Origin: Glaesserella parasuis
GTDB lineage: Bacteria > Pseudomonadota > Gammaproteobacteria > Enterobacterales > Pasteurellaceae
Reading direction: 5' to 3'
DNA length: 64,000 nt
NCBI RefSeq assembly: GCF_002015085.1
Contig: NZ_MUXW01000020.1
Location: 1 to 64,000 of the forward strand
Shown here: piece after piece, positions 17,280 to 25,783 of the stretch
How positions within the stretch are numbered: position 1 is the stretch's first letter
Layout of the letters: each line of letters starts with the position of its first letter
Program-made: the position numbers and the translations under genes
The notes under the pieces: model-generated
What the model was told of the DNA's origin: nothing
The model's database searches: none
What the model saw: only the letters and a program-made list of their open reading frames with translations

Positions 17280-18032
17280 ATGAATAATAAAGTCTCAATT
17301 ATAACCCCTTGTTATAATTCTGAAAAATTCTTGTATGATGTATATAACTCTCTTTGTTGTCAGACTTTTAAGAATTTTGAATGGATTGTAGTTAATGATG
17401 CTTCTAATGATTCCACGAATGATATTATTGTCTCTTTCATTAAAGAGTCTAAGTTAGATATTCTTTATATAATAAATGATAAAAATGAAGGTGTATCATC
17501 ATCTAGAAATAAAGGATTAGATTTAGCAACAGGAGATTATATTTGTTTCTTAGATTCTGATGATATTTGGTTGGAAAATAAATTATGGGTTCAATTGGAT
17601 TTCATGACTAAGAATAATTTATATATATCATATATGGATTATAATCAAGTGAATGCTAACCTTGGGTTTGTTAAAAAAATAATTTCTCCAAATGAGTGTA
17701 ATTTTCAACGTTTATTAAAATCTAATGTGATTGGAAACCTTACTTGTATGTTTAAGTCTGATATAGCTAAAAATATTAGGTTTGTTAATCATGGTCATGA
17801 GGATTATATTTTCTGGTTAAGTATTTTAAATTTAGGTTATAAAGCTCATAAAGTCGTAAGTAATAGTATACTCTGTCATCACCAAGTTTATCAAGGATCA
17901 TTGTCCTCTAATAAATACAAAGCAGCTAAATGGCAATGGAGTATATATAGAAATATATTAAAACTAAGTACATTAAAATCTGTTTATTATTTTATTCATT
18001 ATGCAATGAATGGAATTGTAAAACATATGTAA
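17280..18032 (+). CDS. GT2-family glycosyltransferase
   Basis: This is a 250-residue GT-A enzyme of family 2. The N-terminal strand VSIITPCYNSEKFLYDVYNSL, the segment WIVVNDASNDSTNDII, the NEGVSSSRNKGLDLATGDYICFLDSDDIW stretch with its DSDD metal site, and a late GHEDYIFWL are all classic. ATG 17280 with AAAGGA upstream is preferred over the in-frame GTG at 17265. It follows the GT25 gene by one base and is the last transferase before the initiating enzyme. Its specificity is unknown. Confidence 0.87.
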   Translation: MNNKVSIITPCYNSEKFLYDVYNSLCCQTFKNFEWIVVNDASNDSTNDIIVSFIKESKLDILYIINDKNEGVSSSRNKGLDLATGDYICFLDSDDIWLENKLWVQLDFMTKNNLYISYMDYNQVNANLGFVKKIISPNECNFQRLLKSNVIGNLTCMFKSDIAKNIRFVNHGHEDYIFWLSILNLGYKAHKVVSNSILCHHQVYQGSLSSNKYKAAKWQWSIYRNILKLSTLKSVYYFIHYAMNGIVKHM

Positions 18033-18044
18033 TTGTCACAATTG

Positions 18045-18119
18045 AGAAGGAAAAATTAGTGAATAGTCTACAGAGATATGTTAATTTACTTAATAAATTA
18101 CTCCCCAATATATTTTTTT
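18045..18119 (+). other. Out-of-frame alternative start and T7 tract of the initiating transferase
   Basis: AGAAGG at 18045-18050 lies eight bases before GTG 18059. Its frame reads MNSLQRYVNLLNKLLPNIFF, then at the T7 run (18113-18119) departs into about 22 unrelated residues and a stop. Removing one T would continue it as ...NIFFQMIVMFILDVIFP, exactly into the main protein. I infer a one-base indel relative to an ancestral six-T form. Confidence 0.6.
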
Positions 18120-19307
18120 CAGATGATAGTAATGTTCATATTGGACGTTATATTTCCTATCATGTTATTAGGGGTAAATGTGGATGGTAAATTTATTATT
18201 CCATTAATCATTAGTCAATTCATTATTTTAGCGCTATTTATAATATTGATGCGTTATCCTGGTAACCGTTCTGTCGGGTTTATTCCTAGTTCTGTTATCT
18301 CAGTTTATGGATGTCTTATTTTATTCTTAGCTATTTTTAGATTAAACTACTCCTCTCTATTGCTTATTTCTAGTTTTTTTATGAGCTTGCTTTCAGGTTT
18401 CATTCTATATTTTATTACGATACGGTTTTCAAAAAAACGTATTGCCATTATCCCCTTAGGTAACATACAGAATTTAGAAAAAATCACCACCGTAGATTGG
18501 ATAAAATTAGAAAAACCAGATTTATCAGAAAAAACTTATGATGCAATTGTTGTCGATCTTTATTCAGAAGATCTAGCAGAAGAGTGGCAGAAATTTTTAG
18601 CTGAAACTGCGTTAATGAATATCAAAATATATAACGCTAAAAATTTAGAGGAATCATTAACAGGTCGTGTTAGATCTCGTTATTTTTATGAAAATGACTT
18701 AGGAACTCTTCAACCATCAGGAATTTATCAGATCATTAAAAGAGTCATTGATGTCATTGCTGTATTAGTCACTTTACCAATTACTATTTGTATTATGCTT
18801 ATCACAGCAATTGCTATTCGCTTAGAAAGTAAAGGAAATGTTCTTTTTATACAAAAACGTGTAGGTCAAGGCAGGAAAGAATTTAATCTTTATAAATTCA
18901 GAAGTATGTGTCAAGATTCTGAAAAAGATGGTGCAAAATTTGCCACAACAAATGATATGCGTATAACAAAGGTAGGGAAATTTATTCGCAAAACGCGTAT
19001 TGATGAATTGCCGCAATTTTTTAATGTATTAAAAGGGGACATGAGTTTAATAGGGCCACGGCCAGAACAGAAAGTATTTGTAGATAAGTTTATTAAAGAA
19101 ATTCCTTTTTATAACTATCGACATATTGTAAAACCAGGTATTTCAGGTTGGGCACAAGTAATTCAAGGCTATACTGCCGACGTAAATGACACAAAAATAA
19201 AGCTACAATATGATTTATATTATATTAAGAATTTTTCTATTTGGTTAGATATTCTCATTGTTTTCAAGACAATTAAAACAATGCTCACTGGATTTGGTGC
19301 AAGGTAG
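18078..19307 (+). CDS. Undecaprenyl-phosphate sugar-1-phosphate transferase (initiating enzyme)
   Basis: This is a polyisoprenyl-phosphate hexose-1-phosphate transferase of the WbaP/WcaJ type. Four or five N-terminal membrane helices (to about residue 115) are followed by a soluble domain (about 120-200) and the catalytic bacterial sugar transferase domain (about 215-409). The motifs are VIDVIAVLVTLPI, LFIQKRVGQGRKEFNLYKFRSM, RIDELPQFFNVLKGDMSLIGPRPE and KPGISGWAQV. It loads the first sugar phosphate for capsule assembly. ATG 18078 has only a weak RBS. A good RBS (18045-18050) instead serves GTG 18059 in another frame, and the two frames meet at a T7 tract (18113-18119). The true N-terminus may therefore lie upstream, with a frameshift. 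Confidence 0.85.
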   Translation: MLIYLINYSPIYFFQMIVMFILDVIFPIMLLGVNVDGKFIIPLIISQFIILALFIILMRYPGNRSVGFIPSSVISVYGCLILFLAIFRLNYSSLLLISSFFMSLLSGFILYFITIRFSKKRIAIIPLGNIQNLEKITTVDWIKLEKPDLSEKTYDAIVVDLYSEDLAEEWQKFLAETALMNIKIYNAKNLEESLTGRVRSRYFYENDLGTLQPSGIYQIIKRVIDVIAVLVTLPITICIMLITAIAIRLESKGNVLFIQKRVGQGRKEFNLYKFRSMCQDSEKDGAKFATTNDMRITKVGKFIRKTRIDELPQFFNVLKGDMSLIGPRPEQKVFVDKFIKEIPFYNYRHIVKPGISGWAQVIQGYTADVNDTKIKLQYDLYYIKNFSIWLDILIVFKTIKTMLTGFGAR

Positions 19308-19368
19308 GCAACGATATAAACTAATACATAAAACCTTAAGTAACAAACACTCTACATTATTGAGAATT

Positions 19369-19396
19369 TTTACAAAATCAAACCACTTGTTATAAT
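19369..19396 (+). promoter_or_regulatory. Predicted promoter of wza-ptp-wzs
   Basis: The -35 TTTACA (19369-19374) and a perfect -10 TATAAT (19391-19396) are spaced by 16 bases and lie 36 bases before the wza start. The 124-base gap before wza, with this promoter, suggests the export module can be expressed apart from the serotype-specific genes. A degenerate uptake signal (CCACTTGT) overlaps the spacer. Confidence 0.6.
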
Positions 19397-19431
19397 AGAC
19401 TTCTATTAATTATATAAATAAGGAACAAACT

Positions 19432-20589
19432 ATGCGTAAACTAACTCAAGCTCTTATCGCCACCGGAATTGCTTTATCTTTATCTGGATGTGCTACAGTT
19501 TATCCTACGACACAATCTCCTATTAATTCAAATGTAAAAGTAAGAGGAGAAAAAGTAGATATTGCTAAAGCTGTTGATGCTTATTTAATTACCCCGTCTT
19601 TGGTTAAGCAATTAGCGCCTCGTGTATCTGTGGCTAAAGTTAATGCTCGATTAGAACAACAATTGAAAAGTTATCAATATAAAATTGGTGTAGGCGACGT
19701 GTTAAATGTGACAGTGTGGGATCACCCAGAGTTGACAACACCTGCAGGTGCTTATCGTTCAGCTGCTGAATCAGGTAACCAAGTCCATGCCAATGGAACG
19801 ATTTTTTACCCTTATGTCGGAAAAGTTGAGGTTGTAGGACTAACGGTTAATCAGGTGAGAGATAAATTGGCGAAGCAGCTATCTGCCTATGTTACCGATC
19901 CTCAAATTGAAGTGACTGTTGCAGCATATCAATCTAAGAAAGCTTATGTAACAGGGGAAATTAAAAATCCTGGCCAGCAGTTTTTAACTAATGTTCCATT
20001 AACTTTATTAGATGCAGTGAATAAAGCTGGCGGTTTGTCTGAAAATGCTGACTGGCATAATGTGACTATTACTCGTCATGGTAAAGAGGAGAAAGTCTCT
20101 TTAGCAGAATTGATTCAATTTGGTAATTTAACGCAGAATCGTTTGTTATCTGATGGCGATGTGGTTCATATTCCACGCAATGATGCGAATAAGGTGTTTA
20201 TTGTGGGGGAAGTGTCAAAACCTCAGATGTTGAAAATTACTCATTATGGTATGACGTTAACCGAAGCAATTGCTCAGAGTGGGGGAATTGATAAATTATC
20301 TGCAGATGCAACGGGTATTTTTGTTATTCGTGGTCAACGTGATGTAAATAAGTCAACGGTTTCAAATGAAGCTGAAAAAACAGATAAGATTGCAGATATT
20401 TATCAATTGGATTTGACTAATGCAACTTCCTATGTATTAGGAACAGAGTTTTATTTAAAACCTTATGACATTGTTTATGTGACAACAGCGCCAGCAACTC
20501 GTTGGAATAGAGTGATTGCCCATGTTGTTCCATCATTATCTGGTTTCAATAATCTAACAGAGTCTATCTTAAGAGTGAGGAATTGGTAA
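19432..20589 (+). CDS. wza: Wza outer-membrane capsule export lipoprotein
   Basis: Wza forms the octameric outer-membrane channel for capsule export. The signal peptide ends in the lipobox LSGC, with Cys20 as the lipid anchor. The body contains the Poly_export domain (YQYKIGVGDVLNVTVWDHPELT), the G..Y.PYVG segment and two SLBB domains (about 175-250 and 265-350: AYVTGEIKNPGQ, VFIVGEVSKPQ). The C-terminal amphipathic helix (VVPSLSGFNNLTESILRVRNW) is the alpha-helical barrel that spans the outer membrane. 385 residues is the usual length. It is followed by ptp after three bases. Confidence 0.94.
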   Translation: MRKLTQALIATGIALSLSGCATVYPTTQSPINSNVKVRGEKVDIAKAVDAYLITPSLVKQLAPRVSVAKVNARLEQQLKSYQYKIGVGDVLNVTVWDHPELTTPAGAYRSAAESGNQVHANGTIFYPYVGKVEVVGLTVNQVRDKLAKQLSAYVTDPQIEVTVAAYQSKKAYVTGEIKNPGQQFLTNVPLTLLDAVNKAGGLSENADWHNVTITRHGKEEKVSLAELIQFGNLTQNRLLSDGDVVHIPRNDANKVFIVGEVSKPQMLKITHYGMTLTEAIAQSGGIDKLSADATGIFVIRGQRDVNKSTVSNEAEKTDKIADIYQLDLTNATSYVLGTEFYLKPYDIVYVTTAPATRWNRVIAHVVPSLSGFNNLTESILRVRNW

Positions 20590-20592
20590 TTA

Positions 20593-21036
20593 ATGTTTGG
20601 AAGTATTTTAGTTGTTTGTATCGGTAATATATGCCGCTCCCCCGTCGGAGAAAAATTATTAAAACAATATTTTCCTGAAAAGCGTATTTTTTCAGCAGGT
20701 ATTTCAGCTGAGCGTAGCCATTTAGTTGGAAAAGGTGTAGATCCAACAATGCAACAAGTTGCTATTTCTCGTGGAGTGGATCTTTCTGAACATCGTTCAC
20801 AGCAATTAACGTCTGAACTATGTAAGAATGTAGACTTGATTCTTGTCATGGAAAAAGGTCATATTGACTTGGTTCGACAAATTTCACCAGAAAGTTCTGG
20901 AAAAGTCATGTTATTTGGTCATTGGTTGGATAGCAATAAAGATATTCCAGATCCTTATCGTCAAAGTGAAGATATGTTCCGAGAGGTTTATGCATTGATT
21001 GAGGATGCAGCATTGAGATGGAAATTGAAACTCTAA
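20593..21036 (+). CDS. ptp: Low-molecular-weight protein tyrosine phosphatase (Wzb-like)
   Basis: This 147-residue cytoplasmic phosphatase is the partner of the capsule tyrosine kinase. The P-loop C-x5-R signature is CIGNICRS (Cys9, Arg15), and the general acid loop is DIPDPYRQS. It removes phosphate from the C-terminal tyrosines of the following kinase, and the phosphorylation cycle controls chain length and export. It starts three bases after wza and ends 18 before wzs. Confidence 0.94.
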   Translation: MFGSILVVCIGNICRSPVGEKLLKQYFPEKRIFSAGISAERSHLVGKGVDPTMQQVAISRGVDLSEHRSQQLTSELCKNVDLILVMEKGHIDLVRQISPESSGKVMLFGHWLDSNKDIPDPYRQSEDMFREVYALIEDAALRWKLKL

Positions 21037-21054
21037 TTTTAAGGCAGTTAAAAG

Positions 21055-23142
21055 ATGAATGAAAATAATCATGATGAAATTGATTTAGTAAAGTTGTTGG
21101 GGGCTTTATTAGATTATAAGTGGTGGATAGCTCTTTTTACATTGTTGGTGACGTTATTTGGTGTTGCTCATGTTTTACTAGCTCCGCCTGTTTACACTGC
21201 GAATGCTTCAATTCAAGTAGAAAGTAAATCTTCAAGGGGGCTTTTAAACGATTTCCCAGGAGTTTTAGAGGGTGAATCATCTTCAAGTACTGAAATTGCA
21301 ATTTTAAAATCAAGAATGGTTTTATCTAATACTGTTGAGCAACTTAATTTAACTACGGTAGTTGAACCTCAATTCTCGATCCCTTTTCTTAGTAAAGGTC
21401 TTCATCGTTTGATGGGATATGAACCACAATTGTCGCTCTCTTTATTTGAGCCTAAGAATCCTCAGATGAAAGAGATGATTTTGGAGGTTGGGGAGAATGC
21501 TGGAGAGTTCTCATTATTTTTCGCAGATGAAAAAGTTCTTGAAGGGAGCATTGGGAAAAAGTATCAAACGGAAGATTTTTCGTTTGCGATTTCTGAATTA
21601 GAGGCTAAGCCAGGACAATTATTTAAAATTAAAAAGAATGATGTGTTGTTAGCAATTAACTCTTTACAAAAACAAATTTCGGTAACAGAGAGTGGTAAGC
21701 AGACAGGCATTATTGAAATTTCTATTAATGGAGAGAATAAAGCTCAAATTAAGAAGATAGTAAAGAGTGTATCTGAAAATTATTTGCTGCAAAATATTGT
21801 TCGTGATTCTGCAGAAGCGTCTAAGAGTTTAGAGTTTTTGTCTAAACAATTACCAGAACTTAAAGCTCGTTTGGCAGAGTCTGAGAATAATTTGAATGAA
21901 TTCCGCTTAAAAAATGAATCAGTAGATCTCAGTCTAGAAGCCAAATCAGCATTAGATACTATAGTTCAGTTAGAAGCAGATTTAAATGAGTTAGCATTAA
22001 AGGAGAGTGAAATTTCTCAGAAATTCACTCGAAATCACCCTGCTTATGTTGCTTTGATTGATAAGCGTAAAGTATTAAATGAGGAAAAAATTCGTTTAAA
22101 TAAACAAGTAGAACGTTTACCTAATACTCAAAAAGAGGTTATTCGGTTAACTCGAGATTTGGAGGTAAACCAGCAAATTTATATTCAATTGTTGAATAAA
22201 ATGCAAGAGTTAGAAATTGTTAAGGCTAGTACGGTAGGAAATGTTCGTATTTTAGACGAGGCGCAAGTTTTTCCTAATGCCGTTTCACCTAGAAAAATGA
22301 TTGTGGTTGCCTTGGCATTTATGTTAGGACTTATCTTTGCCTCAATTACTGCGATAGCGAAAACGCTACTACATAGAGGTATTGAGGGAACATCTGAATT
22401 AGATGTGTTAGGCTTGCCAACGTATGCTACGATTCCATATTCAAATGAACAGCCTATTTTTTCTAAGCATAAGGTTCAGCGTTTTACATTATTGTCGGAG
22501 TCAACGCCTACAGATCCAGCAGTTGAGGCTTTGCGTAGTTTGCGTACAAGTTTGCATTTTGCAATGTTAGAAGCTAAAAATAATATATTAATGATTTCTG
22601 GAGCTTCTCCGTCTGTGGGAAAAAGTTTTATTTCAACCAATTTGGCTAATGTTCTTGCTAAAGCTGGGCATAAAGTGTTGTTAATTGATGCAGATTTAAG
22701 AAGGAGTTATTTGCGTCGATTATTAGGTTTAGCAAAAGAGGTTGGATTGAGTGATGTGATTGCACAGCAAATTCCTTTTGAACAAGTGATTCAACATTAT
22801 GATAATTTTGATATTATTGTTAAAGGAGAAACTCCACCAAATCCATCTGAATTACTATCTAATGCTCGTTTTCAGGCACTATTAGAATGGGCAGCAAAAG
22901 AATATGATTTAGTGATAGTGGATACAGCGCCTATTTTGGCTGTTACAGATGCAGCTATTATTGGTAGGTATGCGGGAACATCTTTACTTGTTGGGCGTTT
23001 TGGTGAAACTACACTTAAAGAAGTTGGATTAGCTAAAGAACGTTTTGAACGTGCAGGGGTCTTTATTAAAGGTTTTATTTTGAATGGTATAAAACGTAAG
23101 GCTTCTAATCGTTATGATTATTATCAATATGATTACAAATAG
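21055..23142 (+). CDS. wzs: Capsule chain-length regulator and tyrosine autokinase (Wzc-like)
   Basis: This 695-residue polysaccharide co-polymerase is fused to a BY-kinase. The first transmembrane helix (about 28-50) is followed by a long periplasmic coiled-coil part (about 60-415, Wzz domain) and a second helix (about 420-440). The cytoplasmic kinase has Walker A SGASPSVGKSF near residue 520, Walker A' LLIDADLRR and Walker B LVIVDTAPIL. It ends in a tyrosine cluster RYDYYQYDYK, the autophosphorylation tail that Ptp should dephosphorylate. The wzs name follows, from memory, the usage in the G. parasuis capsule locus; wzc is the E. coli equivalent. Confidence 0.93.
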   Translation: MNENNHDEIDLVKLLGALLDYKWWIALFTLLVTLFGVAHVLLAPPVYTANASIQVESKSSRGLLNDFPGVLEGESSSSTEIAILKSRMVLSNTVEQLNLTTVVEPQFSIPFLSKGLHRLMGYEPQLSLSLFEPKNPQMKEMILEVGENAGEFSLFFADEKVLEGSIGKKYQTEDFSFAISELEAKPGQLFKIKKNDVLLAINSLQKQISVTESGKQTGIIEISINGENKAQIKKIVKSVSENYLLQNIVRDSAEASKSLEFLSKQLPELKARLAESENNLNEFRLKNESVDLSLEAKSALDTIVQLEADLNELALKESEISQKFTRNHPAYVALIDKRKVLNEEKIRLNKQVERLPNTQKEVIRLTRDLEVNQQIYIQLLNKMQELEIVKASTVGNVRILDEAQVFPNAVSPRKMIVVALAFMLGLIFASITAIAKTLLHRGIEGTSELDVLGLPTYATIPYSNEQPIFSKHKVQRFTLLSESTPTDPAVEALRSLRTSLHFAMLEAKNNILMISGASPSVGKSFISTNLANVLAKAGHKVLLIDADLRRSYLRRLLGLAKEVGLSDVIAQQIPFEQVIQHYDNFDIIVKGETPPNPSELLSNARFQALLEWAAKEYDLVIVDTAPILAVTDAAIIGRYAGTSLLVGRFGETTLKEVGLAKERFERAGVFIKGFILNGIKRKASNRYDYYQYDYK

Positions 23143-23306
23143 TTGCTAACTTTGTAATCTTGACGTAAGCGGTGGGATTTTAACTATGGTTATAAAAATA
23201 GTTTAGAATTTCGCCGCTTAGTGTTTTATCTAAACTTTAAAATAATGTTTATGTGAATAAGATTAGCAAATTGATTAAAAAAACCTTTTGATTTAATTTG
23301 TGTAAA

Positions 23307-23338
23307 AATATTGACTAAATTAGTAGGGTATATAGAAT
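23307..23338 (+). promoter_or_regulatory. IscR type 1 site over the isc operon promoter
   Basis: The 25-base stretch 23307-23331 matches the type 1 IscR motif (ATA-n3-GACT-n5-AGT-n4-TAT) with few mismatches: GACT at 23313-23316, AGT at 23322-23324 and TAT at 23329-23331. It overlaps a -35 TTGACT (23311-23316); a -10 TAGAAT (23333-23338) lies 16 bases on. Holo-IscR should repress its own operon here when iron-sulfur clusters are plentiful. Confidence 0.75.
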
Positions 23339-23376
23339 TCTTTCCTAACAATCGAGCATTTTTAAAAAGTTTGAGT

Positions 23377-23823
23377 ATGAAATTAACTTCACGAGGACGT
23401 TATGCTGTAACTGCAATTTTAGATATTGCGTTGCATGGCAAAGATATGCCAGTGAGTTTGGCAGATATTTCAGATCGCCAAGCCATTTCACTTTCTTATT
23501 TAGAGCAACTTTTTGCACAACTTCGCCGAGAAGGTCTTGTGCATAGCGTGAGAGGTCCTGGCGGTGGCTACCAATTAGGAAAATCTGTTGAAGAAATCAA
23601 TGTGGGAATGATTATTGCCGCTGTAAATGAGAGTGTTGATGTATCTAAATGTAAAGGCAATGGAAATTGCAGTAATAACAGTCGTTGTTTAACCCATTCG
23701 CTGTGGGAGCGTTTAGAAAATCAAATCGAACAGTATTTACATACGATAACTTTAGTCGAATTAGTTGAAGAAAATAGCGATCACGATTGTGAGACTTCTC
23801 ACTGCCACGATCATCACCATTAA
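23377..23823 (+). CDS. iscR: Iron-sulfur cluster-sensing transcription regulator IscR
   Basis: This Rrf2-family regulator has an N-terminal winged helix (MKLTSRGRYAVTAILDIALHG...ISLSYLEQLFAQLRREGLVHSVRGPGGGY). The [2Fe-2S] ligands are Cys92, Cys98, Cys104 and His107. With its cluster it represses the isc operon. The start is ATG 23377, giving 148 residues; a longer in-frame TTG start at 23311 is part of the promoter and is rejected. A His-rich tail (HDCETSHCHDHHH) is present. It sits directly after the capsule export genes and 31 bases before iscS. Confidence 0.95.
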   Translation: MKLTSRGRYAVTAILDIALHGKDMPVSLADISDRQAISLSYLEQLFAQLRREGLVHSVRGPGGGYQLGKSVEEINVGMIIAAVNESVDVSKCKGNGNCSNNSRCLTHSLWERLENQIEQYLHTITLVELVEENSDHDCETSHCHDHHH

Positions 23824-23854
23824 TCTTATAAAAATCTCTTAGTTAGGAGTAACA

Positions 23855-25075
23855 ATGAAATTACCAATTTATTTGGACTACGCAGCAACTACGCCCGTTG
23901 ATGAGCGTGTTGCAAAAAAAATGATGGAATATATGACAAAGGACGGCGTGTTTGGTAACCCTGCATCTCGTTCTCACAAATTTGGTTGGGAAGCAGAAGA
24001 AGCGGTTGATGTAGCTCGTAATCAAATCGCTGATTTAATCGGTGCAGATGCTCGTGAAATCGTATTTACTTCAGGTGCAACCGAGTCTGACAACCTGGCA
24101 ATTAAAGGTGCAGCACATTTCTACCAAACCAAAGGTAAACACATTATCACTGTTAAAACTGAACATAAAGCCGTATTAGATACGTGCCGTCAGTTAGAGC
24201 GTGAAGGTTTTGAAGTCACTTATTTAGAGCCTGAAACAACAGGTTTAGTGGATATTGCAAAATTCGAAGCTGCAATTCGTCCAGACACAATTTTAGTTTC
24301 CGTAATGCATGTGAACAATGAGATCGGTGTTATTCAACCAATCGAAGAGATCGGTAAAATCTGCCGTGCGAAAAAAATCATTTTCCACGTGGATGCAACA
24401 CAATCAGTGGGTAAAATCCCTGTGGACGTTCAAGCATTAAACGTAGATTTAATGTCTTTCTCAAGTCATAAACTTTACGGGCCAAAAGGTATCGGCGGTT
24501 TATATGTTTGCCGTAAGCCTCGTGTACGTTTAGAAGCGATTATTCACGGTGGTGGCCACGAGCGTGGTATGCGTTCAGGTACATTACCTGTTCACCAAAT
24601 CGTGGGTATGGGTGAAGCATATCGTATCGCAAAAGAAGAAATGGTAACTGAAATGCCACGCATCAAAGCACTTCGTGACCGTTTATTTAACGGTTTCAAA
24701 GATATGGATGAAGTGTATGTGAACGGTACGATGGAAGCAGGTAAACGTGTAGATAGCAACTTGAACATCAGCTTTAACTTCGTTGAAGGTGAGTCAATGA
24801 TGATGTCGTTAAAAGACATTGCGGTATCTTCGGGTTCTGCGTGTACATCTGCAAGTTTAGAGCCATCTTATGTACTTCGTGCATTAGGCTTAAACGATGA
24901 ATTAGCACACAGCTCAATCCGTTTCTCAATCGGTCGTTGGACAACGGAAGAAGAGGTCGATCACACTATCGAAATCGTGAAAAAAGCAGTAACTAAATTA
25001 CGCGAACTTTCACCACTTTGGGATATGTTCAAAGAAGGTATCGACTTAAACTCAATTGAGTGGTCGCATCATTAA
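23855..25075 (+). CDS. iscS: Cysteine desulfurase IscS
   Basis: IscS takes sulfur from cysteine as an enzyme persulfide for iron-sulfur cluster assembly and tRNA thiolation. The PLP lysine is in SFSSHKLYGPKG near residue 205. The mobile loop carrying the catalytic Cys is SGSACTSASLEPSYVLRALG near residue 328. The N-terminal LPIYLDYAATTPVD and HVDATQSVGKIPVD motifs are also typical. RBS TAGGAG precedes the ATG. It is the second gene of the isc operon. A 164-base spacer with palindromic repeats separates it from iscU. Confidence 0.97.
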   Translation: MKLPIYLDYAATTPVDERVAKKMMEYMTKDGVFGNPASRSHKFGWEAEEAVDVARNQIADLIGADAREIVFTSGATESDNLAIKGAAHFYQTKGKHIITVKTEHKAVLDTCRQLEREGFEVTYLEPETTGLVDIAKFEAAIRPDTILVSVMHVNNEIGVIQPIEEIGKICRAKKIIFHVDATQSVGKIPVDVQALNVDLMSFSSHKLYGPKGIGGLYVCRKPRVRLEAIIHGGGHERGMRSGTLPVHQIVGMGEAYRIAKEEMVTEMPRIKALRDRLFNGFKDMDEVYVNGTMEAGKRVDSNLNISFNFVEGESMMMSLKDIAVSSGSACTSASLEPSYVLRALGLNDELAHSSIRFSIGRWTTEEEVDHTIEIVKKAVTKLRELSPLWDMFKEGIDLNSIEWSHH

Positions 25076-25083
25076 AATGAAAT

Positions 25084-25216
25084 TCTTCCCCCATGTAATG
25101 GGGGAAGTACCTTGCGAAGCAAGGTGATGGGGGCAAATAATCAAGTAAATTTTTCTATATATTCAATCCCCCTTCGGTTTCGCTTCGCTCAACCACTTCC
25201 CCCGTAAACGGGGGCA
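25084..25216. repeat. Compound CCCCC/GGGGG dyad repeats between iscS and iscU
   Basis: A first hairpin at 25085-25107 (CTTCCCCCATG..ATGGGGGAAG) is followed by ACCTTGCGAAGCAAGGT. A second partial copy with CTTCCCCCGTAAACGGGGG ends at 25216. The hairpins lie inside the isc transcription unit and could tune how much transcript continues into iscU. Confidence 0.65.
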
Positions 25217-25239
25217 GAATAAAACAGAGGAATTAAAAA

Positions 25240-25623
25240 ATGGCATACAGCGATAAAGTTATTGATCACTATGAAAACCCACGTAACGTAGGTTCATTCG
25301 ACAAAAAAGCATCAGATATCGGTACAGGTATGGTGGGCGCACCAGCGTGTGGTGACGTAATGCAACTTCAAATTAAAGTGAACAAACAAGGTATCATTGA
25401 AGATGCTCGTTTCAAAACTTACGGTTGCGGTTCAGCGATTGCATCAAGCTCATTAATTACTGAATGGGTAAAAGGCAAATCATTAGATGAAGCTCAAGCA
25501 ATCAAAAACAGCGACATCGCAGAAGAGCTTGAATTGCCACCAGTAAAAGTACACTGCTCAATTCTTGCAGAAGATGCAATTAAAGCAGCGATTGCAGATT
25601 ACAAAGAGAAAAACGGTAAGTAA
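25240..25623 (+). CDS. iscU: Iron-sulfur cluster scaffold IscU
   Basis: IscU is the scaffold on which [2Fe-2S] clusters are built and then passed on by HscA/HscB. The three ligand cysteines are Cys37 (GAPACGDVM, with the exchange-promoting Asp39), Cys63 (TYGCGSAIASSS) and Cys106. The chaperone recognition motif LPPVK precedes the last cysteine. The length of 127 residues is standard. RBS AGAGGA lies upstream of the ATG. Confidence 0.97.
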   Translation: MAYSDKVIDHYENPRNVGSFDKKASDIGTGMVGAPACGDVMQLQIKVNKQGIIEDARFKTYGCGSAIASSSLITEWVKGKSLDEAQAIKNSDIAEELELPPVKVHCSILAEDAIKAAIADYKEKNGK

Positions 25624-25628
25624 TCTCT

Positions 25629-25676
25629 AACAAGCGGTTAGTTTTTGCAAAAAATTTGCAAAATCTGACCGCTTGC
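25629..25676. repeat. Inverted pair of uptake signal sequences
   Basis: CAAGCGGT (25631-25638) and ACCGCTTG (25668-25675) face each other around an AT-rich middle that contains TTTGCAAAA. Such head-to-head ACAAGCGGT uptake signals are a mark of the Actinobacillus-type Pasteurellaceae and can fold as a stem-loop. Confidence 0.75.
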
Positions 25677-25689
25677 GTTTAAAGCGGTT

Positions 25690-25748
25690 GTAGGGTGGGT
25701 TTTAACCCACCATCTCTTTCATTAATGGTGGGTTAAAACCCACCCTAC
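25690..25748. repeat. GTAGGGTGGG dyad repeat, 59 bp
   Basis: A near-perfect inverted repeat of 24-base arms begins GTAGGGTGGGTTTTAACCCA and ends with its complement, around an 11-base loop. It lies between iscU and iscA inside the operon. Confidence 0.8.
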
Positions 25749-25783
25749 AAACGTTTTAGTAAATCAATTCATTAGGAGAAAAA

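Noticed and set aside
23163..23222. AAGCGG...CCGCTT inverted pair before iscR
   Set aside because: The arms are only six or seven bases around a loop of about 45. It is more likely two degenerate uptake signals than a terminator.
23311..23376. TTG-initiated extension of iscR
   Set aside because: The TTG is the -35 element of the promoter. MKLTSRGRYAV at 23377 is the family start.
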